A DNA stretch of 37,674 nt, taken from an uncultured Gammaproteobacteria bacterium. Lineage in GTDB: Bacteria; Pseudomonadota; Gammaproteobacteria; PS1; Pseudothioglobaceae. Positions 19,825 through 29,187 of this stretch are shown here, one piece after another (the stretch's first letter is position 1; each line of letters starts with the position of its first letter). The position numbers were made by a program, and so were the translations under genes. The stretch lies in NCBI GenBank assembly GCA_937899995.1, contig CALCCK010000061.1, positions 1 to 37,674 on the forward strand, read 5' to 3'. The notes below the pieces were generated by a model. That model was not told the origin of the DNA, made no database searches, and saw only the letters and a program-made list of their open reading frames with translations.

Positions 19825-20816
19825 TATTTAGACAGTAATTCTAATTCAAAAATCAAAATAGATTCTCTACTTAGAAGGCTTGATTGAGGTTCTTCATCGC
19901 CAAAGACCAAAAAGTAAGGTGCAACAACAGTTCGTTTTTCTCCTGCTGTCATTGTCATGACAGACTTGTCTATCGCGTCGACTACTTGACCCGTTCCAGG
20001 TACGAATAGTAAAGGCCTACCTGCTTTTCTAAGTACAGTGCCATCTTCAATTTTAAGCTCATAATTTACTTTGGCTAATTTACCTAACACAGGTATTTTT
20101 TTGCCATGTCCAGCCAATTTAATTTGATAATAAAATCCTTCTTCAGTTTGAATGGCATCTGGGTAATTAAGATCAATATAGGCTTGAAAACCCCTTAGTT
20201 TCTCTTTTTTTGCTTGTTCTTTAGAGATTAAAGATTTTTGTGCATGCTGTTTAAAGGCTGTTTCATCAGTTTGAAAATTCTCTGCTTCTGTGCCAATACG
20301 AATAATTTTTACTTTACGAATAAAGTCGCCTTTTTTAATACGATTAACCACATCCATTCCGTCAACTACATGACCAAAAACTGTGTGTTTTCCATCTAAC
20401 CATGAGGTTGCCTTATGGGTGATAAAAAATTGTGAGCCGTTGGTATCAGGACCTGAGTTCGCCATTGATAAAATACCACCTTTATCATGTGTTAAATCTG
20501 TAATCTCATCAGCAAACTGATAGCCAGGACCGCCAGTACCATCGCCTTTTGGGTCGCCGCCTTGAATCATAAAGTTATTCATAACTCGGTGAAATTTTAA
20601 GCCGTTATAAAAAGGCTTCCCTGTTTGAATATTTGATTTTTTTGTACCTTCAGCCAGGCCAACAAAATTAACAACAGTGAGTGGGGTTTTTTCAAAGGCA
20701 AGTTTGATAATAATATCGCCTTGATTTGTATGTAAATTAGCATACAAACCGTCGTTTAATTTCGCATGAGATTGAAGTGATAAAAAAAGTGTTAAAAATA
20801 TGGCTAGAATTCGCAT
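19824..20816 (-). CDS. Secreted dual-domain peptidyl-prolyl isomerase: cyclophilin N-terminal, FKBP-like C-terminal
   Basis: Signal peptide [18 protein letters not shown] (start 20816 preferred over track start 20840); cyclophilin [48 protein letters not shown]-terminal [58 protein letters not shown]...ILIFELELL. Confidence 0.85.
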   Translation of the reverse strand: MRILAIFLTLFLSLQSHAKLNDGLYANLHTNQGDIIIKLAFEKTPLTVVNFVGLAEGTKKSNIQTGKPFYNGLKFHRVMNNFMIQGGDPKGDGTGGPGYQFADEITDLTHDKGGILSMANSGPDTNGSQFFITHKATSWLDGKHTVFGHVVDGMDVVNRIKKGDFIRKVKIIRIGTEAENFQTDETAFKQHAQKSLISKEQAKKEKLRGFQAYIDLNYPDAIQTEEGFYYQIKLAGHGKKIPVLGKLAKVNYELKIEDGTVLRKAGRPLLFVPGTGQVVDAIDKSVMTMTAGEKRTVVAPYFLVFGDEEPQSSLLSRESILIFELELLSK

Positions 20817-20906
20817 GATTACCCCCAAAAAGAAAACCAATATGTTACCAAAGATATTGATTTTAATCAGTTAAAATACCGTTGTTGAGCTAATAACAAT
20901 TATTAG

Positions 20907-21164
<258 letters not shown>

Positions 21165-21180
21165 ATAGTATTTATTTCAA

Positions 21181-21210
21181 AAAAAAGGCGACCATTAGGT
21201 CGCCTTTTTT
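21181..21210. terminator. Bidirectional intrinsic terminator between ferredoxin and aminotransferase
   Basis: aaaaaaggcgacc atta ggtcgcctttttt. Confidence 0.93.
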
Positions 21211-21227
21211 GTATTGGCTAATTGAAA

Positions 21228-22343
21228 TTATTTACTTAATATATCCTTAAGTGCAGCTAAACATAAGGTAATATTTTCCAAACGTGAAGTGTGACCCATT
21301 AAACCAATACGCCAAACTTTACCTGCGTAAGCGCCTAAGCCTGCACCAATTTCTAAATTGTAATCATTTAACAAAGTAGAGCGAACAGCAGCATCGTCAG
21401 CACCTTCTGGAATAAACACAGCGTTTAGTTGCGGTAGACGGTCTTCTTTTTTCACTAGTAAATTAATACCCATCGCCTCTAAACCATCTCTTAAAATCTC
21501 GTGGTTACTTTGATGACGTGCCCATGCATTTTCAAGACCTTCATCAGTAAGCATTACTAATGATTCGTGTAAGCCATATAAAGTATTAACAGGTGCTGTA
21601 TGGTGGTAAGTACGCTTAGCGCCTTCACCCCAATAACCCATCACTAAGTTAAGGTCTAAGAACCACGAAGTCACTGGTATTTTGCGATCAGTTAATTTTT
21701 TAATGGCACGTTCACTAATACTGATTGGTGAAATACCTGGCATTGCTGATAGACATTTTTGTGTACCTGAAAAAATCGCATCGATTTCCCACTCATCTAC
21801 ACGAAGTTCAACACCACCTAATGAAGTCACCGCATCAACAATAGTAATACAATCGTGTTGATGTGCCAGTTGACATAAGGTTTTAGCATCAGAAAGTGCA
21901 CCCGTTGAAGTTTCTGCATGAACAAACGCTAGAATGACTGCATTTGGGTTATCTTTAAGTGCTTGCTCAACCTTATCAGTTGAAACCGCTGTACCCCAGT
22001 CGTCTTCAACCACAATCGCTTCACCACCAAAACGTGTGATGTTTTCTTTCATACGCATGCCGAATACACCATTGATACAGACGATTACTTTGTCGCCAGG
22101 CTCAACCAAGTTAGCAAAGCAAGTTTCCATTCCTGCAGAACCTGGAGCCGATACAGGCATAGTTAGGTCGTTCTCAGTTTGGAACGCATATTTAAGCGCT
22201 TCTTTGGTTTCATCCATCATGCCAACAAAAGCAGGATCTAGGTGGCCAATAGTCGGACGTGCCATTGCAGATAGAATTCTTGGATGTACGTTAGAAGGGC
22301 CTGGACCCATTAATGTTCTAATTGGCGGATTAAACGATTTCAT
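21228..22343 (-). CDS. Class V aminotransferase, alanine/serine-glyoxylate aminotransferase family
   Basis: LMGPGPSNVHPRILSAMARPTIGHLDPAF, VSAPGSAGMETCFANLVEPGD, FSGTQKCLSAMPGISPISIS PLP-lysine region. Confidence 0.9.
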   Translation of the reverse strand: MKSFNPPIRTLMGPGPSNVHPRILSAMARPTIGHLDPAFVGMMDETKEALKYAFQTENDLTMPVSAPGSAGMETCFANLVEPGDKVIVCINGVFGMRMKENITRFGGEAIVVEDDWGTAVSTDKVEQALKDNPNAVILAFVHAETSTGALSDAKTLCQLAHQHDCITIVDAVTSLGGVELRVDEWEIDAIFSGTQKCLSAMPGISPISISERAIKKLTDRKIPVTSWFLDLNLVMGYWGEGAKRTYHHTAPVNTLYGLHESLVMLTDEGLENAWARHQSNHEILRDGLEAMGINLLVKKEDRLPQLNAVFIPEGADDAAVRSTLLNDYNLEIGAGLGAYAGKVWRIGLMGHTSRLENITLCLAALKDILSK

Positions 22344-22381
22344 AGTCTTTTTAGGTTAATAAATTTAAAGAAACTATTATA

Positions 22382-23821
22382 ATGACTTGCATGTCAGTTA
22401 CTGAACAATTATTACGTGCTCTACCTGAGGGTTTTGTTATTACAGGTGATGAAAACACACGCCCGTTTGAATGCGATGGCCTCAGTGTCTATAGGCAGAA
22501 ACCTTTAGCGGTGGCTTTGCCTGAGAATATCGATCAAATTAAGCAGGTTTTAAAAATTTGTAAGGCTAACAATACACCAGTGGTGACACGTGGCGCAGGC
22601 ACCGGTCTATCCGGCGGCGCCACGCCTTTAGAACAAAGTGTGGTATTAGGTCTATCAAAGTTAAAGAAGATCAAATCTATTGATACTGATAAGCGTTTAG
22701 CTGTGGTTGAGCCAGGGGTTACGAATCTTGCTATTAGTGAGGCAGTAGCTGAGTTTGGTTTGTATTATGCACCCGATCCTTCCTCGCAGATAGCCTGTAG
22801 TATTGGTGGCAACGTGGCTGAAAATTCTGGTGGTGTGCATTGCCTTAAATACGGATTAACCGTACATAATATTGAATCTGTCACTATCCTTACTATCGAT
22901 GGTGAAACATTAACCCTAAGTCGTCAGGATGAAGGGTTAGGCTTGCTGGCACTGATGAATGGTTCTGAGGGTTTGTTAGGTGTTATTGTTGAGATTACTG
23001 TTAAGCTAACACCAACACCACAACTAGCACGAGTAGTGATGGCTGCTTATGATTCGGTGCGAGAGTGTGCTAATGCAGTAGCCGATATTATCAAAGCCGG
23101 CATCATTCCAGCAGGTTTAGAAATGATGGATAAATTTGCTATTGAAGCTGCTGAAGGTTTTGCTCAGGTGGGCTATCCACTAGATGCCGAAGCGCTATTA
23201 TTATGTGAAGTTGATGGCACTGAGGCGCAAGTACAAGCTGAGCTAGATCAAGTGTTAGAAGTTTTGTCTGGTGCCTCAAGTCTTAAAGTATCGAATAATG
23301 AGGCTGAGCGCCTGGCATTATGGAAAGGAAGAAAATCCGCCTTCCCTGCAGTTGGCAGACTAGCGCCTGATTATTATTGTATGGATGGCACCATTCCACG
23401 TCGTCATTTAGCCGATATGCTAGAAAAAATTAACGAACTTTCTAAACAATATAAGCTAAGAGTGGCTAACGTATTCCATGCTGGTGATGGCAACTTACAC
23501 CCTTTGATTTTGTACGATGCAAATATTCCGGGTGAAATAGAACGAACTGAGGAATTTGGTACAAAAATTTTAAAACTCAGTGTTGATATGGGTGGCACCA
23601 TTACCGGTGAGCATGGTGTCGGTATTGAAAAACTCAATGCCATGTGCCATCAATTTAATACTAAAGAATTAGAAATCTTTCATAAGATTAAAGCAGTGTT
23701 TGATCCTGAGTCACTACTTAATCCTGGCAAGGCAGTGCCGGAGTTACATCGTTGTGCGGAATTAGGTGCGATGCATGTACATCATGGTGAATTACCACAT
23801 CCTGAGTTGGAACGTTTTTAA
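22382..23821 (+). CDS. glcD: Glycolate oxidase FAD-binding subunit GlcD
   Basis: VVTRGAGTGLSGGATPLEQSVVLGLSKLKKI, YAPDPSSQIACSIGGNVAENSGGVHCLKYG, ITGEHGVGIEKL. Confidence 0.95.
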   Translation: MTCMSVTEQLLRALPEGFVITGDENTRPFECDGLSVYRQKPLAVALPENIDQIKQVLKICKANNTPVVTRGAGTGLSGGATPLEQSVVLGLSKLKKIKSIDTDKRLAVVEPGVTNLAISEAVAEFGLYYAPDPSSQIACSIGGNVAENSGGVHCLKYGLTVHNIESVTILTIDGETLTLSRQDEGLGLLALMNGSEGLLGVIVEITVKLTPTPQLARVVMAAYDSVRECANAVADIIKAGIIPAGLEMMDKFAIEAAEGFAQVGYPLDAEALLLCEVDGTEAQVQAELDQVLEVLSGASSLKVSNNEAERLALWKGRKSAFPAVGRLAPDYYCMDGTIPRRHLADMLEKINELSKQYKLRVANVFHAGDGNLHPLILYDANIPGEIERTEEFGTKILKLSVDMGGTITGEHGVGIEKLNAMCHQFNTKELEIFHKIKAVFDPESLLNPGKAVPELHRCAELGAMHVHHGELPHPELERF

Positions 23822-24354
23822 TGAGCGAACGTATTGAACAACTACAAGCAATGATTAAACAGGCAGATAGTTTGCATTTGTGTACCGAAATGCTCGATTA
23901 TTCAGGCATCATTGAATATTATCCAGAAGAATTAGTGATGACCGCTAAAGCCGGAACTTCTATTGCAGAAATTCAAGCAACGTTGGCTGAAAATAATCAA
24001 GCATTGGCTTTTTTCACTGAGGATCAAGCCGAAAGTATCGGTGCCGCTTATGCGAATGGCGGGCAAGATTTGTCCGATTATGTATTAGGCATAAAGATCA
24101 TTGATGGTAACGGTGAGTTGTTAAACTTTGGTGGTCAAGTAATGAAGAACGTTGCCGGCTATGATGTGTCACGATTGTTGGTTGGCTCAAAAGGTCAATT
24201 AGCTCTAGTCACACAGATTAGCTTTAAAGTCTTACCAAAATCCTATATTGCCAAGTTAACAGCGCCGATTAAATCCACAGCTTCATCAGGCCTACGCCAG
24301 AAGATTGAACAAAAATTAAAGCAGGTGTTTGATCCAAGAGGTGTGTTTAACTAA
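23821..24354 (+). CDS. glcE: Short GlcE-like glycolate oxidase subunit (177 aa)
   Basis: IIEYYPEELVMTAKAGTSIAEIQATLAENNQALAF, YVLGIKIIDGNGELLNFGGQVMKNVAGYDVSRLLVGSKGQLALVTQISFKVLP, C-terminal LKQVFDPRGVFN; between glcD and glcF with 1-bp overlaps. Confidence 0.85.
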   Translation: MSERIEQLQAMIKQADSLHLCTEMLDYSGIIEYYPEELVMTAKAGTSIAEIQATLAENNQALAFFTEDQAESIGAAYANGGQDLSDYVLGIKIIDGNGELLNFGGQVMKNVAGYDVSRLLVGSKGQLALVTQISFKVLPKSYIAKLTAPIKSTASSGLRQKIEQKLKQVFDPRGVFN

Positions 24355-25508
24355 TGCAAACACAGATCTCCGAAAATTTATTACAAACACCAATGGGCAA
24401 GAGGGCGAATAAAATTATTAGAACTTGTGTCCATTGCGGATTCTGCCTACCTACTTGCCCGACTTATCAAATATTAGGTGATGAGCTTGACTCGCCAAGA
24501 GGGCGTATTTATCTCATCAAATCATCGTTGGAAAATAATCATTTTTCTAAGGAAAGTATTAAGCACCTAGATAGATGTCTTACTTGCAGATCTTGTGAAA
24601 CGACTTGCCCATCAGGGGTTGAATACGGTAAGTTGGTGGACGTTGGTCGTGAATTTATTGAAGCAAAGCGACCATTGTGGCAAAAGGCTTATCGTTATAG
24701 TGTGCGTAAGTTTTTAACCACACCACTATTGTTCAATCCTGCCGGGTTTTTGTTTAGACATTCTAAAGTTAAAACTGCCGCTATCAAACCACAAACTACG
24801 ATTGGTAAAGTTCTATTATTAGGCGGCTGTGTACAACCAGCTTTAGCGCCGAATATTAATCATAGTGTGAAAAATATATTGGCCAAGCTCGGTTATGAAA
24901 CCGTTGAAACACCACAAAAAGAGTGCTGTGGTGCGGTGGATCAGCACCTTAGTGCTAATGCAGATGCACTGATTAAAATCAAACATAATATTGACCAGTG
25001 GTTAGCACAACTCAGTACTGGTATTGATGTCATTATCTCAACGGCGAGTGGTTGTGGGGTAATGGTGAAAGATTATAGTCATATGTTCGAAGAGTCTGAC
25101 CCATACCATCAAAAAGCAATTCAAGTGTCGCAGAAAACTCAGGATATTGCCGAGTTTTTAGTGGATAAAGATTTATCAAAACTCAATTTAGAAAAGGTCG
25201 ATATCTCTTACCATGAACCTTGCACTCTGCAGCACGGTCAACAATTGGCTGGACTGGTTGAATCAATTTTAAAAAGCTTGGGTTACAAGCCTGCAGCGGT
25301 TAAAGATTCACACATTTGTTGTGGCTCGGCAGGTACGTATTCTATATTCCAGCCGAAATTATCTCAAACCTTAAAAATTAATAAATTAAAATACTTGCAA
25401 GCCTCTAATCCACAGATGATTGTTACCGCCAACATCGGTTGTTTGATGCACCTGCAAAAAGGCAATAAAACGCCCGTCAAACACTGGGTGGAATTACTAG
25501 ATAAATAA
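24354..25508 (+). CDS. glcF: Glycolate oxidase iron-sulfur subunit GlcF
   Basis: Two 4Fe-4S motifs CVHCGFCLPTCPTY and CLTCRSCETTCPSGVEYG; two CCG domains (ECCGAVD, HICCGSAGTYSI). Confidence 0.95.
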   Translation: MQTQISENLLQTPMGKRANKIIRTCVHCGFCLPTCPTYQILGDELDSPRGRIYLIKSSLENNHFSKESIKHLDRCLTCRSCETTCPSGVEYGKLVDVGREFIEAKRPLWQKAYRYSVRKFLTTPLLFNPAGFLFRHSKVKTAAIKPQTTIGKVLLLGGCVQPALAPNINHSVKNILAKLGYETVETPQKECCGAVDQHLSANADALIKIKHNIDQWLAQLSTGIDVIISTASGCGVMVKDYSHMFEESDPYHQKAIQVSQKTQDIAEFLVDKDLSKLNLEKVDISYHEPCTLQHGQQLAGLVESILKSLGYKPAAVKDSHICCGSAGTYSIFQPKLSQTLKINKLKYLQASNPQMIVTANIGCLMHLQKGNKTPVKHWVELLDK

Positions 25509-25512
25509 AAAC

Positions 25513-26829
25513 ATGGGCAGAAGAAGAAAACCAAAAGCCAAAACCTACGAATTAGAAATCGAATCACTCTCACATGAGGGACGTGGTATTGCGCATTTAG
25601 AAGAAAAAGTCATTTTTGTTAGTGGAGCCTTGCCGGGTGAAACCGTGATTGCGGATCGCACTTTTTCACGTGCTAAGTTTGAAGAGGCGGATGTTAAAGA
25701 GGTATTAAAACCAGCAGATAATCGAATTACACCTAAGTGTGAAGTCTTTGGTATTTGTGGCGGTTGTTCATTTCAGCATCTGTCTAGCGAAGATCAAATC
25801 GAAGCTAAAGGTAACTGGCTTAAAGACGCTTTTTCCAGTCAGGCTAAAGTTGAACCCAAGCATTGGCTGGAGCCACTACAAGTTGAAAGTTGGGGTTATC
25901 GTCGCAAGGCGAGGCTTGGCGTACGTTATGTGGCAAAAAAAGAAAAAGTACTGGTAGGTTTTAGAGAAAAGAAATCTGGCTTTATCACTAACATGAGTCG
26001 TTGTGAGGTGTTACACCCGTCTTTAGGTGATAATCTTGAAGTATTGGCTGAGGCAATAGAAAAACTCTCAATCAAATCACAGGTTCCACAATTAGAAGTT
26101 GCAGTGGCTGAGAATAATACGGTGGTAATCTTGCGACATTTAGAGCCACTGACTGTTAAAGATGAACAAATATTACTTGATTGTGCTAATGAGCTAGATA
26201 TTACGTTTTATACTCAAAGTGGCGGACAAGATACGGTCAAACCATTGGATCAACCAGTTGTATTAACTTATTCGCATCCTGATCATGATATCGAGATGGA
26301 GTTTTTACCAACTGATTTCACCCAAGTGAATTTTAAACTTAATCAAAAGATGATTAACTTAGCTTTGAGCATGCTTGAGCTTAGTGATGAAGATGAAGTG
26401 ATTGATTTATTTTGTGGTTTGGGTAACTTCACTTTGCCGATTGCTAGACATGCTAAACATGTGGTGGGTATCGAGGGTGATTTAGGCTTGATTGAGCGTG
26501 CTAAATATAATGCCAAGAAAAATGCAATTACTAATGCGGATTTTTACAAGGCCGATCTATTTAAAGAAGTTGAAGGTACTGAATGGTTTAGAGGTAAAAC
26601 TTACAACAAAGCACTGATTGATCCAGCACGTTCAGGTGCGATTGAGATTGTAGAATTACTACCCAAACTTGGTGTTAAGCGATTGGTATACATATCGTGT
26701 AATCCGGCAACATTAGCACGAGACACAGCCAAACTAATTGAATTAGGTTACAAATTAGACACTGCAGGGGTGATGGATATGTTTCCACAAACTGCTCATG
26801 TTGAGTCGATCGCATTGTTTACAAAGTGA
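25513..26829 (+). CDS. rlmD: 23S rRNA (uracil(1939)-C(5))-methyltransferase RlmD
   Basis: N-terminal TRAM region SLSHEGRGIAHLEEKVIFVSGALPGE; CEVFGICGGCSFQHL Fe-S cysteines; DLFCGLGNFTLP; YISCNPATLARD. Confidence 0.95.
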   Translation: MGRRRKPKAKTYELEIESLSHEGRGIAHLEEKVIFVSGALPGETVIADRTFSRAKFEEADVKEVLKPADNRITPKCEVFGICGGCSFQHLSSEDQIEAKGNWLKDAFSSQAKVEPKHWLEPLQVESWGYRRKARLGVRYVAKKEKVLVGFREKKSGFITNMSRCEVLHPSLGDNLEVLAEAIEKLSIKSQVPQLEVAVAENNTVVILRHLEPLTVKDEQILLDCANELDITFYTQSGGQDTVKPLDQPVVLTYSHPDHDIEMEFLPTDFTQVNFKLNQKMINLALSMLELSDEDEVIDLFCGLGNFTLPIARHAKHVVGIEGDLGLIERAKYNAKKNAITNADFYKADLFKEVEGTEWFRGKTYNKALIDPARSGAIEIVELLPKLGVKRLVYISCNPATLARDTAKLIELGYKLDTAGVMDMFPQTAHVESIALFTK

Positions 26830-27272
26830 TAAGTATTAACATTAAAAATCAAACACTTGAATACAAAGGTAAAACTTATTCTATCAGTAGTGCAAAAAAT
26901 GGTGTGGGTGAAGTTGAAGAGTCTTACTGTACACCAACTGGACAATTCAAAATTACTGAGAAAATTGGAGATAACCTTGAAGTAGGCTCTGTACTGGTTG
27001 CCAGAGAGCCAACCAGTGAAATTTATTCCCCAGCATTGTTAGCTAAGCATCCTGATAGGGATTGGATACTCACCCGTATTCTCTGGCTAGAAGGTGCTGA
27101 AGCACACAATCAAAATACCAAAGATCGTTATATTTATATTCACGGATCACCTAACGAAACGTCGATGGGAATACCAGGATCAAAAGGCTGTATTCGTATG
27201 CACAATCAAGATGTTATCGAGTTATTTGATCATGTTAAAACAGGTGAAGATGTCGTTATAATGAAGCCATGA
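26826..27272 (+). CDS. YkuD (L,D-transpeptidase/L,D-carboxypeptidase) domain protein without signal peptide
   Basis: YIHGSPNETSMGIPGSKGCIRMHNQDVIELFD active-site motif; N-terminus MISINIKNQTLEYKGK has no hydrophobic segment. Confidence 0.9.
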   Translation: MISINIKNQTLEYKGKTYSISSAKNGVGEVEESYCTPTGQFKITEKIGDNLEVGSVLVAREPTSEIYSPALLAKHPDRDWILTRILWLEGAEAHNQNTKDRYIYIHGSPNETSMGIPGSKGCIRMHNQDVIELFDHVKTGEDVVIMKP

Positions 27273-27676
27273 GCAAGTTAGCGCAATACTTACCAAAAAA
27301 AGCTTTTGAGCATCTTCAAGAAAACCCAGATTCGATTTTAATTGACGTGCGTACCGAGGCTGAAAATAAGTTTGTAGGTAGGCCGTTAGATTGTATTTTT
27401 GTACCTTGGGTAGATGATCCTGATTGGGAGCCACATCCAGATGATTTTATTGCCTCGATCAAACGTTTTATTGGTGAAAGCGCACTCAGTACTGAGATTA
27501 TTTTAATTTGCCGTAGCGGTTATCGTTCTGATGATGCGGGCCGATGCTTGATTGATAATGGCTTTACCAATGTGTCTCATGTGGTGAGCGGCTTTGAAGG
27601 TGACCTTGACGAACAAGATCAACGTGGTAACGTCAATGGCTGGCGTCATGATGGTATGCCTTGGGATCAATGTTAG
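27269..27676 (+). CDS. Rhodanese-like domain protein
   Basis: ILIDVRTEAENKFVGRPLD, LICRSGYRSDDAGRCLIDNGFTNVSHVVSGFEGDLD. Confidence 0.92.
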   Translation: MSKLAQYLPKKAFEHLQENPDSILIDVRTEAENKFVGRPLDCIFVPWVDDPDWEPHPDDFIASIKRFIGESALSTEIILICRSGYRSDDAGRCLIDNGFTNVSHVVSGFEGDLDEQDQRGNVNGWRHDGMPWDQC

Positions 27677-29184
27677 AGAGTATTAAGTTATTCATTCACC
27701 CGCGGGTGATGACCATGCTGTTCTTGGGATTTTCAGCCGGTGTACCAATCTTACTTATTTTTTCAACGCTGGGGCTTTGGCTTAATGAGGCGGGCGTTGC
27801 CAAATCAACCATTACTTATTTTTCTTGGGCAGCGCTAGGTTATTCATTTAAGTTTGTGTGGGCGCCACTGGTTGACCGACTGCCTTTGCCAGTTTTAACC
27901 AAAACATTGGGTCGTCGCCGTGCCTGGATGTTGGTTTCACAGTTGGCAATTATGGGTGCGATTTTGTTGATGGCATCGGTTGATCCAAAAGCTGGTATTG
28001 ATGGCTTAACCATTATGGCTTATGGTGCGGTGTTATTAGGGTTTTCATCAGCTACACAAGATATTGTGATTGATGCTTATCGTATTGAATCAGCCGATAA
28101 AGACATGCAATCGATGCTCTCAGCAACCTATATTGCGGGCTATCGTATTGGCATGTTGGTTGCGGGTGCGGGTGGTTTGTTTATCGCTAGCTATCTAGGC
28201 TCAACCAAGGCGCTTTATAGTTATGATGCTTGGTCAGGTGCTTACATGATTATGGCAGCGGTGATGTTAGTTGGTGTGGCGACCACACTGATTATTAGTG
28301 AGCCCGACACCAAGAGACAAGAGGCTGAATACAGTACAACTGATTACGCCCGATTCTTCTTATTATTTTTATCAATTGTTGTTGCCTTTATCTTAACCTT
28401 TAACGCAACAGCCGGTCTGGTTAAAGACGCTAAAGAAGCTTTAATTGAGTTTTTTGCTAACAAGCACCTTGCTGGCTTTATTGTTGGTATAGTTCGTATG
28501 ATGATAGCGCTTTTAGGTGCTTATATTACGGCCAGGGTATTGATTGCATTCAACATTGTTAATCGATCCATGGTCAACAATACGTATGTTGATCCAGTTA
28601 AAGACTTCTTTAATCGCTACGGTATGAGTGTGGCTGTATTGTTATTAGCTGTAATTGGTTTGTATCGTGTGAGTGATATTGTACTCGGCGTGATGGCTAA
28701 TATTTTTTATCAAGATATGGGCTTTACTAAGGTTGAAATTGCGACAATTTCTAAAACTTTTGGCCTATTTATGACACTTGCTGGTGGCTTTTTAGGCGGT
28801 GTTTTAGCCATTAAAGTTGGCGTATTCAGGGTGTTATTTTTAGGTGCATTGCTTTCAGCACTTACCAATCTTTTGTTTATAGTGCTGGCAAATGTGGGTC
28901 ATGATATTACTTGGCTGTATGTCACTATTGCTATGGATAATTTGTCTGCCGGCATTGCAACAACTGCCTTTATTGCCTTTTTATCTAGCCTTACTAACAT
29001 TCAATTTACTGCAGTTCAGTATGCGATTTTCTCATCACTCATGACCTTGCTGCCTAAAATATTTGGTGGTTACTCAGGCACCTTAGTTGAGCAATTTGGC
29101 TATAGTGAATTCTTTGTGATTACCACACTAATTGGTATTCCAGTGTTATGGCTTGTGTACAAAGTTAAACCTTATATTGATTAA
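27670..29184 (+). CDS. ampG: AmpG-like MFS muropeptide transporter
   Basis: Multi-TM; GFSAGVPILLIFSTLGLWLNEAGV, SWAALGYSFKFVWAPLVDRLPLP, SSATQDIVIDAYRIE; ATG 27670 preferred over TTG 27661. Confidence 0.85.
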   Translation: MLESIKLFIHPRVMTMLFLGFSAGVPILLIFSTLGLWLNEAGVAKSTITYFSWAALGYSFKFVWAPLVDRLPLPVLTKTLGRRRAWMLVSQLAIMGAILLMASVDPKAGIDGLTIMAYGAVLLGFSSATQDIVIDAYRIESADKDMQSMLSATYIAGYRIGMLVAGAGGLFIASYLGSTKALYSYDAWSGAYMIMAAVMLVGVATTLIISEPDTKRQEAEYSTTDYARFFLLFLSIVVAFILTFNATAGLVKDAKEALIEFFANKHLAGFIVGIVRMMIALLGAYITARVLIAFNIVNRSMVNNTYVDPVKDFFNRYGMSVAVLLLAVIGLYRVSDIVLGVMANIFYQDMGFTKVEIATISKTFGLFMTLAGGFLGGVLAIKVGVFRVLFLGALLSALTNLLFIVLANVGHDITWLYVTIAMDNLSAGIATTAFIAFLSSLTNIQFTAVQYAIFSSLMTLLPKIFGGYSGTLVEQFGYSEFFVITTLIGIPVLWLVYKVKPYID

Positions 29185-29187
29185 ATT

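Noticed and set aside
21934-22359. 141-aa ORF antisense to the aminotransferase
   Set aside because: Shadow ORF across the PLP enzyme and the divergent promoter; no family resemblance.
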